A stretch of DNA of 64,000 bases from Odobenus rosmarus divergens (taxonomy: Eukaryota; Chordata; Mammalia; Carnivora; Odobenidae). How positions within the stretch are numbered: the stretch's first letter is position 1; each line of letters starts with the position of its first letter. The notes beneath the pieces are model-generated. The model ran no database searches. It was given only the letters and a program-made list of their open reading frames with translations, and had not been told where the DNA came from. Positions 12,189 to 25,870 of this stretch are shown one piece after another. The stretch spans positions 317,392 to 381,391 of the forward strand of contig NW_004451010.1 in NCBI RefSeq assembly GCF_000321225.1, in the 5' to 3' direction. The position numbers and the translations under genes are program-made.

Positions 12189-12242
12189 GGTTTTATTGGC
12201 TCTCCTGGAGAAGTAGGGCAACCGGGACCTGAAGGAGAAAGA
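12189..12242 (+). CDS. COL24A1: Collagen triple-helix exon 3 of 12 in window (54 bp)
   Basis: Encodes GFIGSPGEVGQPGPEGER, six Gly-X-Y triplets. The acceptor is cctttaag ending at 12188 (AAG rather than CAG/TAG, a weaker acceptor) and the donor is consensus gtaagt at 12243. The C-terminal PEGER is acidic with a closing arginine and abuts the strongly basic next exon. It is not the canonical integrin-binding GFOGER-type hexapeptide, because the residues before GER are PE. A 60-odd codon open frame on the opposite strand over this exon is a shadow of the GGN/CCN composition. Confidence 0.94.
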
Positions 12243-15129
12243 GTAAGTCCATTTCCTTCAAATGTTATTTCTGAGGCGATATGCTTATAATAGTACAGCA
12301 GAGTCTGTAACCTCACGTATCAGGCAGGGAATCTTATGGAGCAAAGCAAGCCGGCTTTAAGAAAAATCACCTACCGGAAATATAATTAGACTCTCTGGAA
12401 TTTTACTGACTTTTGTTTTAAGGAAGTAAGGTGATACAAACATATATGGTTAGCTATTTTAAATGCAATTAAAAAAAAAAACACAAGTTGGAATATTAAA
12501 ATGCCTAATTATGAAAATTTTATTTTATAATCCATTAATCTTTAAGCACAAGCTCTTGACAGGCCTTATATTTGATAGTATAATATACAGTAAATAATCC
12601 AGCCTCAGAAGATATATTTTTTTTGTTTAATAATGGAAGATAGCTGTTCATAAATGTAGGTATGAGACAGATGCCTACTGTGAATAAAGGTACTTGTGAA
12701 TAAAGATAGAATCTTTGCAAATGGTTGTTACTTTAAAACAGTTAATCAAGATAGGTACAGAGTTCTGGCGTTCCAATTCCATCCTGTCTAGTTTTCAGTA
12801 TTGTATGCAGTTCATTGGTTTCTATTTGTATTCCTTCATTTTACTGTCAGTACTCATTGAAAAAATAGAATTGAACAACATTAGGTTTGAAAATAGAGAA
12901 TCATATTCAGAATTTAGCATTCAATACTATTATTATAGGTATGCTATTCAAGCCAGAGTTTTCATTTCTGGAAACTGGTTTTTGCAAGTGAAAGGAAACC
13001 TGACTATTCTTTGCTGGATGAATTTTTCAAATACATAGTTTGAGTGAATTATATCACATTTTCTTGTAATCACTTGTGAATTTCCTGACAGAGGAGAAAT
13101 ATTCAGAGTTTAAATGTGCTGCAGTGACAATCAAAATGTCCAGTCTCCTTTGATGAGATGAGATGAAGATTTTCCCTTGGTGAATATCCAAGTCATTTCT
13201 TTCACTTGCAGAAATATCTTCAGTGTGATCCCACAACTAAGCTACTTAATTGCCATGTGATACAGCAGATTTATAGATCACGTTTCCAATCTATTCATGC
13301 AAAGAATTGAACTGCTGCTAATTGACCAAAGGAATATATACAGTTTACATTGTGATTACTCTGCTGCTCATGATATAATACTTTCCTGACCTTATTTCTA
13401 GTTAATAATGTAATAGATAAAGCAAAATTATATATTCTTGCAAAATGTTATCATCTTGAATTTAAGGATCCCATCACTGACCAACATTAGCCACACTGCC
13501 TGTAATCATGCTCACTAGTTTTGACCAGTCCATGTGAAAATATTAACACCTGTCTCAAATCATAAATATAAGACAATTTTGTGATATTATGACTATCATG
13601 GGTAACATGTCCTAATATTATTTGGCTACTTCAAAATTTTCATTAAAACTATGAATAATAAAAAAACTATGAATAATATAGCTAACAGGGTATTGTCATT
13701 ATGTTATAAACTGTGTATGTGTAGAGAAGAGAGTAGAGAAGAAGCGTAGAGACGAGCAAACAAAAAGGGTATAATGCTAATCATTCCTGAAAACAAATAG
13801 AAAAATTCCTTCCTGGGAGTCAGTAATGTACATATGTGTATATATATATCTATATGACAAAGTGCTTATATAATTTTGTCTGTATTATCCTTGGGTTTCC
13901 TGCAGAGATTTAGTAGAGCTACTAAAGTTATAAAAAATAATTACCTTATTTTTTGAAAAAAACGGTTGGCTATATTATGTAAAAATATATAAAGTCTTAA
14001 TGAAATGAGTCCTATTGCTCACCCATACCCTTTTGATAAGACAGTAGATAAGTATGTATCAAACACTGTTGAATTGAAAGTGGATGGATTACTTCAGTTA
14101 ATGATATCTTCTAACTTATCTGTATCTACTATAAATTCCAAGCTACATAGTTCTGGCAGATATCTTAGTCTCTAAGGCTTCTAAGTGATTCTAAGTCTCA
14201 ACGTGATTATATCAGTGAGGATATTTTGGACTGTCAGTAGCAGAAAACCCCAACTCAAACTGGCTCAAAAATGAGGAAATTTTTAATAATGATGGTAACG
14301 GTAATAGCAAACAGTTTACTGAATGGTTATATATATGCAAGGCACTATGCAAATACTTTATATGAATTAACTCCTTTAATGCTCACAAAACCCAGTAAGA
14401 TAGGTACTATTATTATTATTCTCACTGTAGATGAAAAAATTTGAGGCATACAGAGAGAAAGACTTTTCTAAGACTATATACAGGTTATAAGAGCAGAGCC
14501 AGGATTTGAACACAGATGTTCGGCTCCAATGCTTGAGTGTTTACGTATTATGCCCTACCGCTTCCTACATGACCAGAAATCTATAGGTTAGGTGGGATCT
14601 AGGCACAATATGATCTCGAGCATGGTGATATCATCTTTCTGCTTTGCCTTGCCTAATGTTGGCTTTACACTAAGGCAGGTTTCCCATACAATTGCAGAAT
14701 TGCCAGTGCAAGAGCTAACTGTGCTTTCATTTATGTCCAGCCAGAGAGATAGGGAGACAGAGATGAGGTGATTGTCCCTTAGGTTTTGGAAAAGTAAGAC
14801 CTTCCTGTTTATCTGGTCATGCCAGCTTTGGTTGTATGCCTACCTCTGGACAGATAACTATCACCAGAGGAATGTCAGGATCCCATTTGAAAGTACAGAT
14901 AGGATACATTCCAGAATAAAATCAAGATGCTGTTATGAAGAAGAAAAGGAGGCACTTCAGTTAAATTAATATATTGAAGCTTTTCTGAATGTCATACCAG
15001 TGTAAAGAACAATTCATTTTTCTCTTTGTCATACTTCATTAATTGATGTTTGAGGAAAAAAAGATCTGTAATATATAACTCATTCATTTTTTTCAACAAA
15101 TATTTATTTTTGACTTTTATATATTCTAG
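12243..15129 (+). other. Intron between exons 3 and 4 (2.9 kb)
   Basis: Mostly unique AT-rich sequence with one antisense MIR near 14310-14570. A 107-codon open frame at 12715-13038 has no family features, no splice context and a composition like its surroundings. Confidence 0.75.
14310..14570 (-). repeat. MIR element, antisense
   Basis: aaggcactatgcaaatac…taatgctcacaaaacccag…gagcagagccaggatttgaa…tattatgccctacc. Confidence 0.85.
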
Positions 15130-15174
15130 GGTGTTCCTGGGATCCGGGGAAAGAGGGGTCTTAAGGGAAGACAG
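15130..15174 (+). CDS. COL24A1: Collagen triple-helix exon 4 of 12 in window (45 bp), highly basic
   Basis: Encodes GVPGIRGKRGLKGRQ, five Gly-X-Y triplets. The acceptor is tattctag ending at 15129 after a T-rich tract and the donor is gtaatt at 15175, which lacks the +5 G. Five of fifteen residues are Arg or Lys and none is acidic, making a positively charged patch on the helix surface. In other fibrillar collagens such basic runs bind heparan sulphate or heparin; that role is an inference here. It precedes a 12.3-kb intron. Confidence 0.95.
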
Positions 15175-15649
15175 GTAATTCAACTTTTGTCTTTTGAGGT
15201 TCAGTTCTGAGAAATATAATCTGATTATGTGCATATTTCTCACCTATACAAATATAAATGTAGTTTGTTCTTGTTGCCCACAATTTATCTCATTCAACAG
15301 AATTTAATTTTTGCTACCTTAACAGTCTATCAAATAATACCTGAGATTGTGAAGGAAATTTTAGATTAAAAAATAATGAAATTTAATGCACCTAACCCAT
15401 TTAACAGACCAGTGGAAAGGACCTTTATCTCTATGACAAGGAACGAAAATGTCAGAGAAAATACATGAACAGTTTAAAACACCAATGATAGCACTATTCA
15501 CCCTCATGTTTTACAGGTTTTAGAAATGCCTGCTTCAGATATTAGCTCAAAAACTAGTTCACTACAGCTTCTTGTATTTTCAGACTTAAGAAAATCAAGG
15601 AAAGTGAATTTTGCCAGGTAATATAATAATTTCAGAGATGGGTGGAAAT

Positions 15650-15790
15650 TTTGACATCATCCCATGTCCCCATCATTTAACAAATGAGAAAACTGTGGTT
15701 CAGGAAAGCATCCCCCTGTTATCCTGGCTGAGTTAGTAAAGCTACCTAGCCACCTTCCTTGTCCCTTGTGTTGTGTTTACTACTACCCAC
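15650..15790 (-). repeat. Probable MIR element, antisense
   Basis: aacaaatgagaaaactgtggttcag with flanking MIR-like blocks. Confidence 0.5.
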
Positions 15791-15979
15791 AGGTCTTTGT
15801 TAGGGTAGCACTTTCTGTGCTGCACTGTGTTTTCTAATCTATGAGGAAGGAAATTGGGTTTTTCATAACAGCTTTTCTAAAATGTTGGTGTATGTAAATA
15901 AAACCTTGATGATAATTGTAAAAGATTACAAACCTCACCAGAATATTCATGTCCTTTTAAAGCATTTTATTCTTGCGCT

Positions 15980-16165
15980 TTGCAGTATTTCTTGAAGGTA
16001 GATTAGAATAGGTATTAATATCATTGTTGTATAGATGAGGAGAATGAGGCTCAGTGATGTTGAGAGATTTGCTCTGAATTCCATGGATAATGGTGTTAAG
16101 ATCAAGAATTGATCTCAGCTCCTCTGCATATAAATCCAGGATCCTTTTCCTTACTCCCCAGTATT
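15980..16165 (-). repeat. MIR-like element, antisense
   Basis: gtatagatgaggagaatgaggctcag…tgatctcagctcctctgc. Confidence 0.6.
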
Positions 16166-19100
16166 TCTACTCTCTGTGACTCACACTGCGTACAATTGCA
16201 TGATTAATGTTTTCATGACAGTTGGCCAAAATGGGATAAAATTATTTTAAAGTTTCACTTTAAAAATTTCAGTTTATTAAGATAAGTTTACCAAACTGTC
16301 AAGAAATTAAAAATTAGCCAACCATTTTGTTTTCTTACATTTATAGTCAGCTTTAAAGCTGATCTTCTAGCATTTCTAACCACAGCAACTGCCACCATCA
16401 CCACCTGCATTTTTAACTCTTACACACTGTGATAAATATTTTGCATGCCATCTCATTTGATTACACTTCTTATACTGCAGAATGTTATGTTACTTCTTTT
16501 TGTGTAAGCCCTCATTCACACACCCCAATAGAATAGCTCTCTAATTATCATGTACAAATATCTAATCTAAATATGCAGATGTGGGCTGTCTCAAAATCGA
16601 CAGTAGGTGAAATTTATCTTCTTTACTCTTGTCTTCTCCATTCTGCGTCTTTATTTTTTTTCCATCCTCCTCCTACCAAAGTATGACGTCAGTAAAAGAA
16701 TAATAAAGTTATTTATGGTAGTATATAAATTATTTCTAATGCTTCAACTGTTACCTTACCCATTAGTAATTATATTTTAAGTGTAGTTTAAGACAAAGTA
16801 AGTAATCTACAGTGGTGGAATTTTAGGTATTGTTGAAAAAATAGAGCATTCTCCCAAAGCCCCTGTGATATATCACTTACGTAGCTACCAACTTCATTTA
16901 GCAATATGGCTGGTTTTATATAGATATTAACTTTATCTTGGAAATGTATAGGTAATTTCCAGTTTCCTGCTCCATCATGACCTGAAATTATCCATGGAAA
17001 TTTATAGATAACTTCTGGTTTTTTGCTCCCTAGAGAATTGTAAAAGTATCCAACAGATGCTATTGAATTCAAAAGAGGAGTTCAAGAAAACCGGAAAAAT
17101 AATGGATAGAATGATTACTGGGTTGATTACTCTGTTCTTTACATTACAAAATTTGTAAAATTTTATTGCTTTAAAAACATATGCCCTTCTCACAGATTTA
17201 GATCCTTGGGAAAATTATATTTGAAAAACATATGTACCTCATTTTTCCTAAACAGTATTTATAGAAGAAAATCTGTCTGGTGCTATAATATGTCATGTAT
17301 GCTATATGCACTTTTGTTTTTACCCCAAAATGATTTGGCCATGTTTATGAGGAAATCACAGCACTTAAAGTAAGATACAGTTACAGCCACAAGTCAAATT
17401 ATGCCAAGACTGACCTCAGACATTGTTCTAGAATAGTATCTTATGTATAAATGCTCCCCTATGTTCTGTTTATTATAAGTAAAATCATCTTCAAATAGCT
17501 TTGACATTAAGTAAGGGCAAACCATATTAGCATGGGATATTATGCATTATGGGACACTTGTATTTCAATTTAGATGATTAAAATTCCATGAGAAGAATGG
17601 TTACTTATTACTGTTTTAATAACAGTAAAAGGAAAATATCTTTTGATGAGTTATCCACTCTCTGATGTAGAAAATATTAGGTGTGTGGAATACAAACTTG
17701 GCCATTTTTTTCTTGGCAATTTATTAAATTATGTATAGTATTTGTTATTATATATGAAGTAGATATTCAAATACAGAGGCAGAACTAAAGCATTTTAGCC
17801 CACCATAAAGAAGAGGACAGAAACCTATAATATCTGAAAGAATATAACAGAAACCATGGAAATACTGAAATCTAAAAGTACTTGTATCTAAGAAACTCTT
17901 GGCTATACATATGTCAAAGACCGTTACTTCCAATTTTCAGCTGACTTCAGAGATATTTAGAAGCGTGGATTCATGCTTTATTAGGGTACAGCTATGTGGA
18001 TCCCATGTTATTTCATTTACTATCATTAGTATGAATGTTATTAGATATACTTTATTATAATCATCATTCCCCTTTAATTTGATTATTCTTTCTGTGTGTT
18101 AAATTAGCTCATTTCCTCAAATTTTAGGTAGATAGAAGTATGCAGTCTTACGAACATAGAATATGATTCAGTTTGAAGTAATTTTTATAATGTGATTTGT
18201 AGAAAATTAGTAATTCTTCTTAGATAACTCCTTAAGTTTTATGTAATATTTTACACAGGTTTTTAAAGTCTCTGAAATTAAGGCCAGAAGCTGATAAAAT
18301 AAATTACTTCACTTTCTGTATTATGTATGTATGAAACACTTTGACAGTCAAAATTGACATAGAAAGCTTCAAAAATCCAAGTTCAGGCCTTTTTAAATAT
18401 TAATCAAGATGAGCTACTGAGTTGGTTTCTAATCTATGTACTAAAGCTGTGTGTTTGATATGAAGTTTACCAAAATATTAATATCTATGTCTCTCTCATA
18501 TATATAGACATCATATGCTATGTACATATAGTGCAGAAACATAGAGTAGTAGTAAAAATCCTGTTCAAAATTGTTCAGTTCCGAAATTGTTGCTATCAAT
18601 CATACACTCACACTGCTGGCCAAATCATCACTTATTTTCCAGAGTAAACACTAAGCATGGAATTAAGTTGTTGTGAACCAGCCTCCTTAGTGATTTCTGT
18701 ATTTTTTTCATAAAATGATAGACTTACAAGTAAGAGATATCTTCTCCTAAGTAGTATAAATATTATATGAACTCTTTTGAAAATGGAAACATTTCAAAAT
18801 AGCATATTATTTTGGTTGTTCAAGAGTTATTTAGTATTTAGCCTTATACTGCTATTTTTAAATTTAATGTTTGGGTCAAAAGTTATTTCATTTTAAATCT
18901 TACTTCCCAGAAACTTTTCCCCAAGATAAAACATTGTATTTATTCAGTGTTTATGCATGGATTTGATATTTATAACGCAATGTGTTTTTATTTTTTTCAA
19001 CCAGGAAAAGTAAGAAAACTGGTTTTATTGGAAACTTGGTATATTTTAGGATCAGAGTATATAAAAGTAGTTATATTAACAAATTTATTTGTTCTTTGGT

Positions 19101-22100
19101 CTTACATTGTTGGCATTTAAGAATTTTTTTCTTCCCTGTACTATAAGCTATTTTTGATTTCAAGATTTTAGGATAAGGTATTTACTAATAATCATTACAA
19201 TTGTTTTTAAAGACCTCATGTAGTCAGTTACATATTAGTAAATATTTATGTACTCATGCTTTTGGGCATTGAGATATTATAGTTCTTACCTCTTTATTTC
19301 CTCCCCTCTTTCACTCCCTACATGTTTCAATTGGATCAAAATCCTTACTGTCAGTTAATATTAGAGAACAGACATGGGGCTCTAGGTGCTATTCGTCCAT
19401 TCTTTTTGCTGTCCCTGGATAGCTTGAATTGATCTCAAGTTCTTTCTCAAGAGATCTGATAAAAACAAGGTAGTAGACAATCTTTATTGGCCAGGACTCT
19501 TTTAAATACCATAGAACTACCATTCTATTTTATATGCTTTACTGTCTTTATTTGAAAAACTTCTTGGAACATATCTGATAAGCCAGATTCTTTAAAAGCT
19601 TAAGTTATCCACTGATACATAATAGAAAAGAAGAATGCTATTAAAAAAAGAGAGAAGGCAGGGAGAGGTTTCATATATATTTGTTAACATCATATTTTAT
19701 ACGTATTACCTAATTGTAAGCAGCTTTTTTTTAATGCAAAGTTTTCAAACTTCATTCTGGAGTGCCACAGTCAGGAAATTATATAGTTGCTAAAAAAAAA
19801 AAAAAAAAGCATTTTACATGGCTCCCGAATTGATTTAATCAGTAGTCTCTTTGTTGTACTAAGTAGGTTATGCAAATTTATATGACTCCACAGATCTAAA
19901 ATATTTATGCCAGAACTGAGTTGTCAGGATTGAAGATAAAAATGAAATTGGAGCTGGAATTTATTCTCAACAATGCCTAGAAAATTGTTGTCAAAGTATA
20001 GAGGTTTTTGAAGGAGTTTTTCAGACCTGACAGGAGTAGATTATAAATAATCAAATCATATTACATTAAAGTTTGACAAAGAAAAATTATACTCAGTTTT
20101 CTTCTGATGCAAATCAAAATATCATAGCCTTAGAATGGCAGACAAAATAACACCCTTAAGGCACCTGGACTTCAGAGATGTTTACTTTTCTAACTATAGA
20201 AAGGAGTGTCTCCTCCTCTTTTCTCATACATCTTTCTGTTAGAAGAGTCTATTTAAAGTCAACTGTATTTTGGCTTCTAACTCTAGTGTTAGAATTTCAG
20301 AATATAAAATCCTTCTGTTGGACATCTGTTATTAGTTTCTATCCTTTGCCCAAGACAGTCTTAACTACGTATTGCATAATAGTGTCTCAGATACATACAT
20401 TTTATCAAGAATTTGGAGACCGTGTTTTCTTTGTTCGAAGAAAAAGTCATAGTTAATTTGATTATGGAGAAAGTACTACTGTTGCTAGAGCATTCTGGAA
20501 AAAAATGTTGTTAATTTTTAAGTGATTCTGTCTCTTTCAGAAAAAATGTATTTTCTGATTTTTACTTACTGGTTGTAGTCTGTAGTGACTACATTTTGCT
20601 TACCTACAGCTTCACAAGACATATGAAAGAGGCCAGGACTTTGAATTAAACCTACCTTCCAGGTTGGGATAGATAGAAAAGAGAGACACCCAGTGAACTA
20701 CAGCTGATAATTTGGAGGAAGTCCAGGCAGAGCATGATTTCATAGAGATATAACACTAACAGGTGGAAATTGAGGCAGGCAGTTATTTTCAGGGCAGATA
20801 ACATAAGAGAAAATTCAGAGACTTGTAGGTTATCAAAGTCAGGAATGTGAGTGCAAATATGGCTGTAAGACTTGGCTTGAATTCAGGGACTCTATTCCCT
20901 GTGTGGGAAAATGGCAAGAATAAAGTTGGGGCCCTTATGATCGAGGGATAGAACATGTATACCAAAACTGCTTCGTGGACACAAGAATAAGGCAGATTGC
21001 AATTCCCACAACTGGAGTACAAGATGGTAACCAGTCTTTAAGAACAAAGCAGGAATTTGAATCTGAGAACTGAGACCCAGATCATAACTAGGTAAACTGT
21101 AAGCCTGACTTGATGCTAAGTCTCTGAGAATTGGGCTAGAGCTCCTTAAATTCCTACCTAAGTTTAAAATTAGTTTCAACCAACAAGAAAATGGTTGACC
21201 CTTAAAGTATGGATCAAATTGTCCTGTGAGGAAAAGAAAGGGGAAGAGACTGAATGAATCTTCACAGAGTACTTCACACTCTAGCCTTTTCCTATAGAAA
21301 TTGTACTTTATTTTTGAAGGATTTAAAAAATATCACAATTTCGTGGTAATATGTATTGATGTGTAAAAGGTGTAGAAGCAACTACCAGGTTTTATTTTAG
21401 TGTTTCTAATCCTAGACAAGTTAGTCTGATCTTCTCTTTTCATTGCTTAGTCTTAGAAAAAGTTGAATTCCTGTTTTTGTTGGTAATGCTTATTTAGTGT
21501 ATATGTCTTTTATGATAATTCTTATTTATCTCTACTTTAGATTGATGTTGTTTCCAAACCATTGTTCTCTGAAAAGAACAAAGTATGTTCATAGTTAACT
21601 GTGGCCTTTAACCGAACAATTTTGCATTGCTTTTATTTTTTCAAATTCCGTAAATGTAGTCATTAGTATTTTATGGTTATTTTGGTCCTCATACTTTCCT
21701 AATTATTTTGTAGTCAGTATTTTTCTAATTTCTTTGTAGAACTAGGAAAATGATTTTACTAGACTCCCTAAGCAATAAGTTTTCCACTGTTTCAAGATAT
21801 TTAGATATACTACCAAGTTTAGTAACTGTGCTCTAAAATATTAATACCATGCATATATTCAGGCATACCAAGTCTAGAATAGTTCTTAGTGTTTGATAAC
21901 TTGTAGTTTGATAACTACCATGTTTGATTAACAGTACCATTGTTAGACCCAGGCAAGAGAGAAACTTGATCTGGGCGCTATACTTTTGAGGACCCTGTAC
22001 ACCACAAATAAATAAAGTAAATGTATTAAAAATAAAAACAAAACACATGCGTGCCCTGTTGCTCAGGATCCAGCAGTTAGCATTAGTATAATATGACCTG

Positions 22101-22114
22101 TAATCCTAGACAAC

Positions 22115-22660
22115 CACTCTTGTTACTATTATCTATTGCTATATAACAAGTTTCTCCAAGATAGTGGCTTAAAATGACAATAAATATATATTATTTTTCA
22201 GAGTTTTTGTGTGTTGGGAACTTGGGAATGCTTTATTTGGGTGAGTCTAGCATAGGGTTTCGCATGAGGTCACAGTCAAGATTTTGGGAAAGACTACTGT
22301 CATCTGAAGGCTTGACTGGTGTTGGAGGATCTGCTCTTAAGGGGGCTCACTTGCTGGCCAGCCAGTTTGGTGCTAGTGTCCTGGAAGGCCTCATTTCCTC
22401 TCCATAGGGACCTCTCCATGTGGCAACTAGAGTGTCTTCAGGACATGGTTGTTGGTTTGCACCAGAATGAAGTGGTCCATGACAGCAAGGTAGAAGGTGT
22501 AGTGCCTTTTATGACCTAACCTCCAAAGTATATTCTTTTGGTCACATAGGCCGACCATGATTCAAAATGGGAGGGGATTACACAAAGGCATTCATATCAG
22601 AAAGTGAGAACCATGGGGGTCCATCTTTGAGACTGGCTATCACAATTTAATGTCTTCAGG
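22115..22660. repeat. Old mammalian interspersed repeat, class uncertain
   Basis: tctattgctatataacaag…agtggcttaaaatgacaat…ctgaaggcttgactgg…cttttatgacctaacctcc…ccatctttgagactggct is a block order I know from repeated mammalian DNA, probably LTR-like. Open frames of 77 and 66 codons inside it are not genes. Confidence 0.55.
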
Positions 22661-23384
22661 CCTCAGAGAAATTCTTCTCAATATCTGTGGCCTATAATCT
22701 CATGTCTGAATGCTATGAAGCTTTGTAGGTGGTACAACTGCCAAAATTAGAGACAGAAACTACTCAAGATTGTGGTGAGATTTAGGCAGGAAGTAGAAGC
22801 AGGTAAGAGCAAAGATGAATTAATTAACTTCTCTAATTCTCCTTTCAGTATGAATGCAATAGAATCCTGTACAAAGAAGTACTGTTTCCCGATAAGGCAG
22901 ACTTCTATTTTCTTCCTTCTTTTTGTGTTATGATTTATGGTTTCAGAGGTAATAGAACTAGTGCAGTCTTTTCAAAGGCTGCACCTAGAGACTGAAATAT
23001 TTTGCATTATTAAGCAGTTTATATTACTCCTAAATTTGCATTTCATAACTCTAAATACAAAATTCATGAAGCATGAATTTTGCATTAGCAATTAGATGAA
23101 TATGAAATGCTAAAATGATGAAGTTTTTAAAATATAGATACTAGATTAAATTTTAAAAATTTTAAGTAAATATAAAATTTTAATTTAACTAATATTGATA
23201 GTAATTATAATTTGCAATAGAAAATAAAAAAAAATCCATAGAAAGTCTTCAGAGAGGTGATCTATTTAAATTTTTAAAATCTAGAAACAATGTAAGTAGT
23301 TTTATATTAAACATTACCACTTAGTAAAATTTGCAAATAGGACTTTACACAATCTCTACTTAAAGATTTAATTACCAATTTTAC

Positions 23385-23930
23385 TAGTTTTCTATCACTG
23401 CATAACAAATACCACAAACTTAGTGGCTCACAACAACACCCATTTATTTTCTCACAGTTCTCCTGGGTTGGGAGTCCAGGTACTACTTAACTGGGTCTTC
23501 TGCTCAGGGTCACAAGGCTGCAGTCAGCGTAAGTGTCAGCTGGCTGCACGATCATCTGGAGGCTTGGCTTGGGAAGAGTTCACTTCCAGCTTCATTCAGG
23601 TTGTGAGAAGATATCATTTATTCAAGGCTGTAGAATTAAATGCCCTGGGCTTTTTGCTGGCTCTTGGCTATAGACCACCCTTAAGTCCTATGGACTGTCC
23701 ACATTTCCTAGAGATCACTCACAATTCCCTGTCATGTGGGAGATGGAGTCTTATATGCTATAACGTAATCATATCAGTGACATCCCATCACCTGTGCTAT
23801 ATTCTGTTTGTTAGAATAAGCAAATCATAGTCCCACTCTCACTCACAGGGTGGGTGTCACACAAAAGCGAGAATAGCAGGAGGTCAGAATCATAGGAGGT
23901 CACCTTAAAGTCTGTCCACTGTTACTGATC
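23385..23930. repeat. Old mammalian interspersed repeat, class uncertain
   Basis: ctgcataacaaataccac…agtggctcacaacaacacc…cacagttctcctgggttg…gctgcagtcagcg…ggaggcttggc is a second, related-looking repeat. The 135-codon + strand open frame 23423-23830 lies wholly within it. Confidence 0.55.
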
Positions 23931-24416
23931 CAACAGTGGAAGTGAGCAAGAATATTATTCACGACTGCAAGAGATCGAGTGAAATCCCTGAAATGTCATA
24001 TTCTTCATAAGATAAAATTTTATAACTCATCAAAATGATTAAAATGTAAGAAAGAAAATTATGCACAACACAGAAGAAGCAGTGCAACTCTGGCTTGCCC
24101 ATTAGTAAACAGTTATTACATTGGTGAAATTGGCAAATTGGGCAAGAAAGGCAAAAACTCAAGCTTCCCTATGGATGATACCCCTGGAAAATGGCTATTA
24201 AATCCATTGGCAGTGTAAAGGCATTCCTAGGAAAGCACAATTTGATTTAAATTAGTGGTTATAATTTTCCACTAGGTAAATGTGAGAGAAAATATTGTAT
24301 TTTATTTTATAACAAATTCTTTCAAATGGAGAAACTGTAGAAGCTATCTTTTGTATTCTAATTTCAAAGGCAAAGTGTTTTGTCACTATTGTTCCATGTT
24401 TCACAACCAATCTTTT

Positions 24417-24638
24417 TTTTTTAAATAATTTTTTATTGTTATGTTAACCACCATACATTACATCATTAGCTTTTGATGTAGTGTTCCATGATTCATTGTT
24501 TGTGCATAACACCCAGTGCTCCACGCAGAATGTGCCCTCTTTAATACCCATCACCAGGCTAACCCATCCCCCCACGCCCCTCCCCTCTAGAACCCTCAGT
24601 TTGTTTTTCAGAGTCCATCGTCTCTAATGGGGGGGAGA
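24417..24638 (-). mobile_element. Young L1 3' end, antisense, with target duplication
   Basis: acaaccaatctttt is present at 24403-24416 and 24639-24652. The body is the 3' 220 bp of the carnivore L1 (catcattagcttttgatgta…ccatcaccaggctaaccc), 5'-truncated. Confidence 0.93.
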
Positions 24639-24850
24639 ACAACCAATCTTTTAAGATCAGTTTTTGACAATGGAGATTTGTGGCTGCAAACCATTTGGCT
24701 CCTAATTAAAGGAATACAGAACCTCTCCTGCATTTAAAAAAATCATGCATGTAATTACTAGAAATGAAATAACAACTGATAAACAGCGAGCACATGACTT
24801 ATTCAACAACATAAGACATTGGCATGATGCTTTTTAAAAGAAAGTATATG

Positions 24851-24950
24851 AAAATAATGAATCATGGAACACTACATCATAAACTAATGATGTACTGTAT
24901 GGTGGCTAACATCACATAATAAAATAAAATTAAATTAAATTTAAAAAAAT
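24851..24950 (+). mobile_element. Very short L1 3' end, sense, with target duplication
   Basis: atgaatcatggaacactac…ctaatgatgtactgtatgg then A-rich tail. Flanked by aaaagaaa(g/a)tatatg at 24836-24850 and 24951-24965. Only about 100 bp inserted. Confidence 0.9.
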
Positions 24951-25400
24951 AAAAGAAAATATATGTCCAGTATATAGCCAAATATAATGCTGTTTTTTTG
25001 TGGCATGAGCTGTGCTATATTTCATTACACAGGAAAGTATGTCTAGATTTAATAGGAATTATTTCAGAAATTGATGACACAGTGGTCAACATATAGGAAG
25101 GATAAAAAATAATAAAACAAATGATCCGTCTAGACTAGAGAATTAAGAATGAAATTAAATATTTAATGGGTAGTAAAGTGAGAGGAGAAATAATACATAA
25201 AAAATTTAAAAGTAGGTATTACTCAGTTTAACTAAATTGTTTCAGGGACAAAGTCAAGTTGAACAGCTAATATTTATTATAATGTTGAACTATCAGAAGA
25301 ATAGGACGTTGAAATTAATAAGTATTTTATTATTTATTATGCTAGTGCAGGTTTTGTCATAAGTGAAGAACTGATCATAGTTCTCTCCCCTTCCCTTCCT

Positions 25401-25422
25401 GGGGTGGGGGTGGGGGTGGGGG
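25401..25422 (+). repeat. (GGGGTG)n tract, G-quadruplex motif
   Basis: Four runs of four to five G's separated by single T's. It meets the classic G-quadruplex pattern on the sense strand of the collagen gene, so it would also be in the pre-mRNA. Confidence 0.85.
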
Positions 25423-25595
25423 TAGAAATCACTAATTTTATGGAAAGCTGAACTGGAGAGCAGCTCCTCCTACTGGATGAGGATGGGGCCACTCAGTCCC
25501 AAATAGCACATCTAGGCAATCCTGAGTGAGTCCCCAAGGATGTTTGCAGTAGTCCCTCTCTGCTCCTTGTTCAGATTGATTGTGTCTTCATTTTT

Positions 25596-25870
25596 TTAAG
25601 AAAAACTGTTGCAATCTCATTCACATACCATAAAATTCACCCTTTTAAAATGTACAGTTCAGTGGTTATTATTATATTGACAGAATTGTGTATCTGTCAC
25701 ACTAATTTTAGAACATTTTCTTCACCCAGATAGAAGCCCTGTGCCCATTAACAGTCACTGCCCCATTCTCCCTGCAGCACCAGCCCGAGGCAGCCATTAA
25801 TCTGTTTTCTATGTCTCTGGATTTGCCTGTTCTGGACATTTTACATTAATGGAATCCTGCAATATGTACC
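25596..25870 (-). mobile_element. Old L1 (L1M-type) 3' region, antisense
   Basis: cacataccataaaattcacc, ttaaaatgtacagttcagtg and ggatttgcctgttctggac occur in the family order. Confidence 0.75.

Noticed and set aside
12715..13038. 107-codon + strand open frame
   Set aside because: Intronic AT-rich sequence. No motif, no hydrophobic pattern beyond chance, no promoter or splice context.
23423..23830. 135-codon + strand open frame, longest of its area
   Set aside because: Lies inside an old interspersed repeat; low-constraint composition and no known domain.
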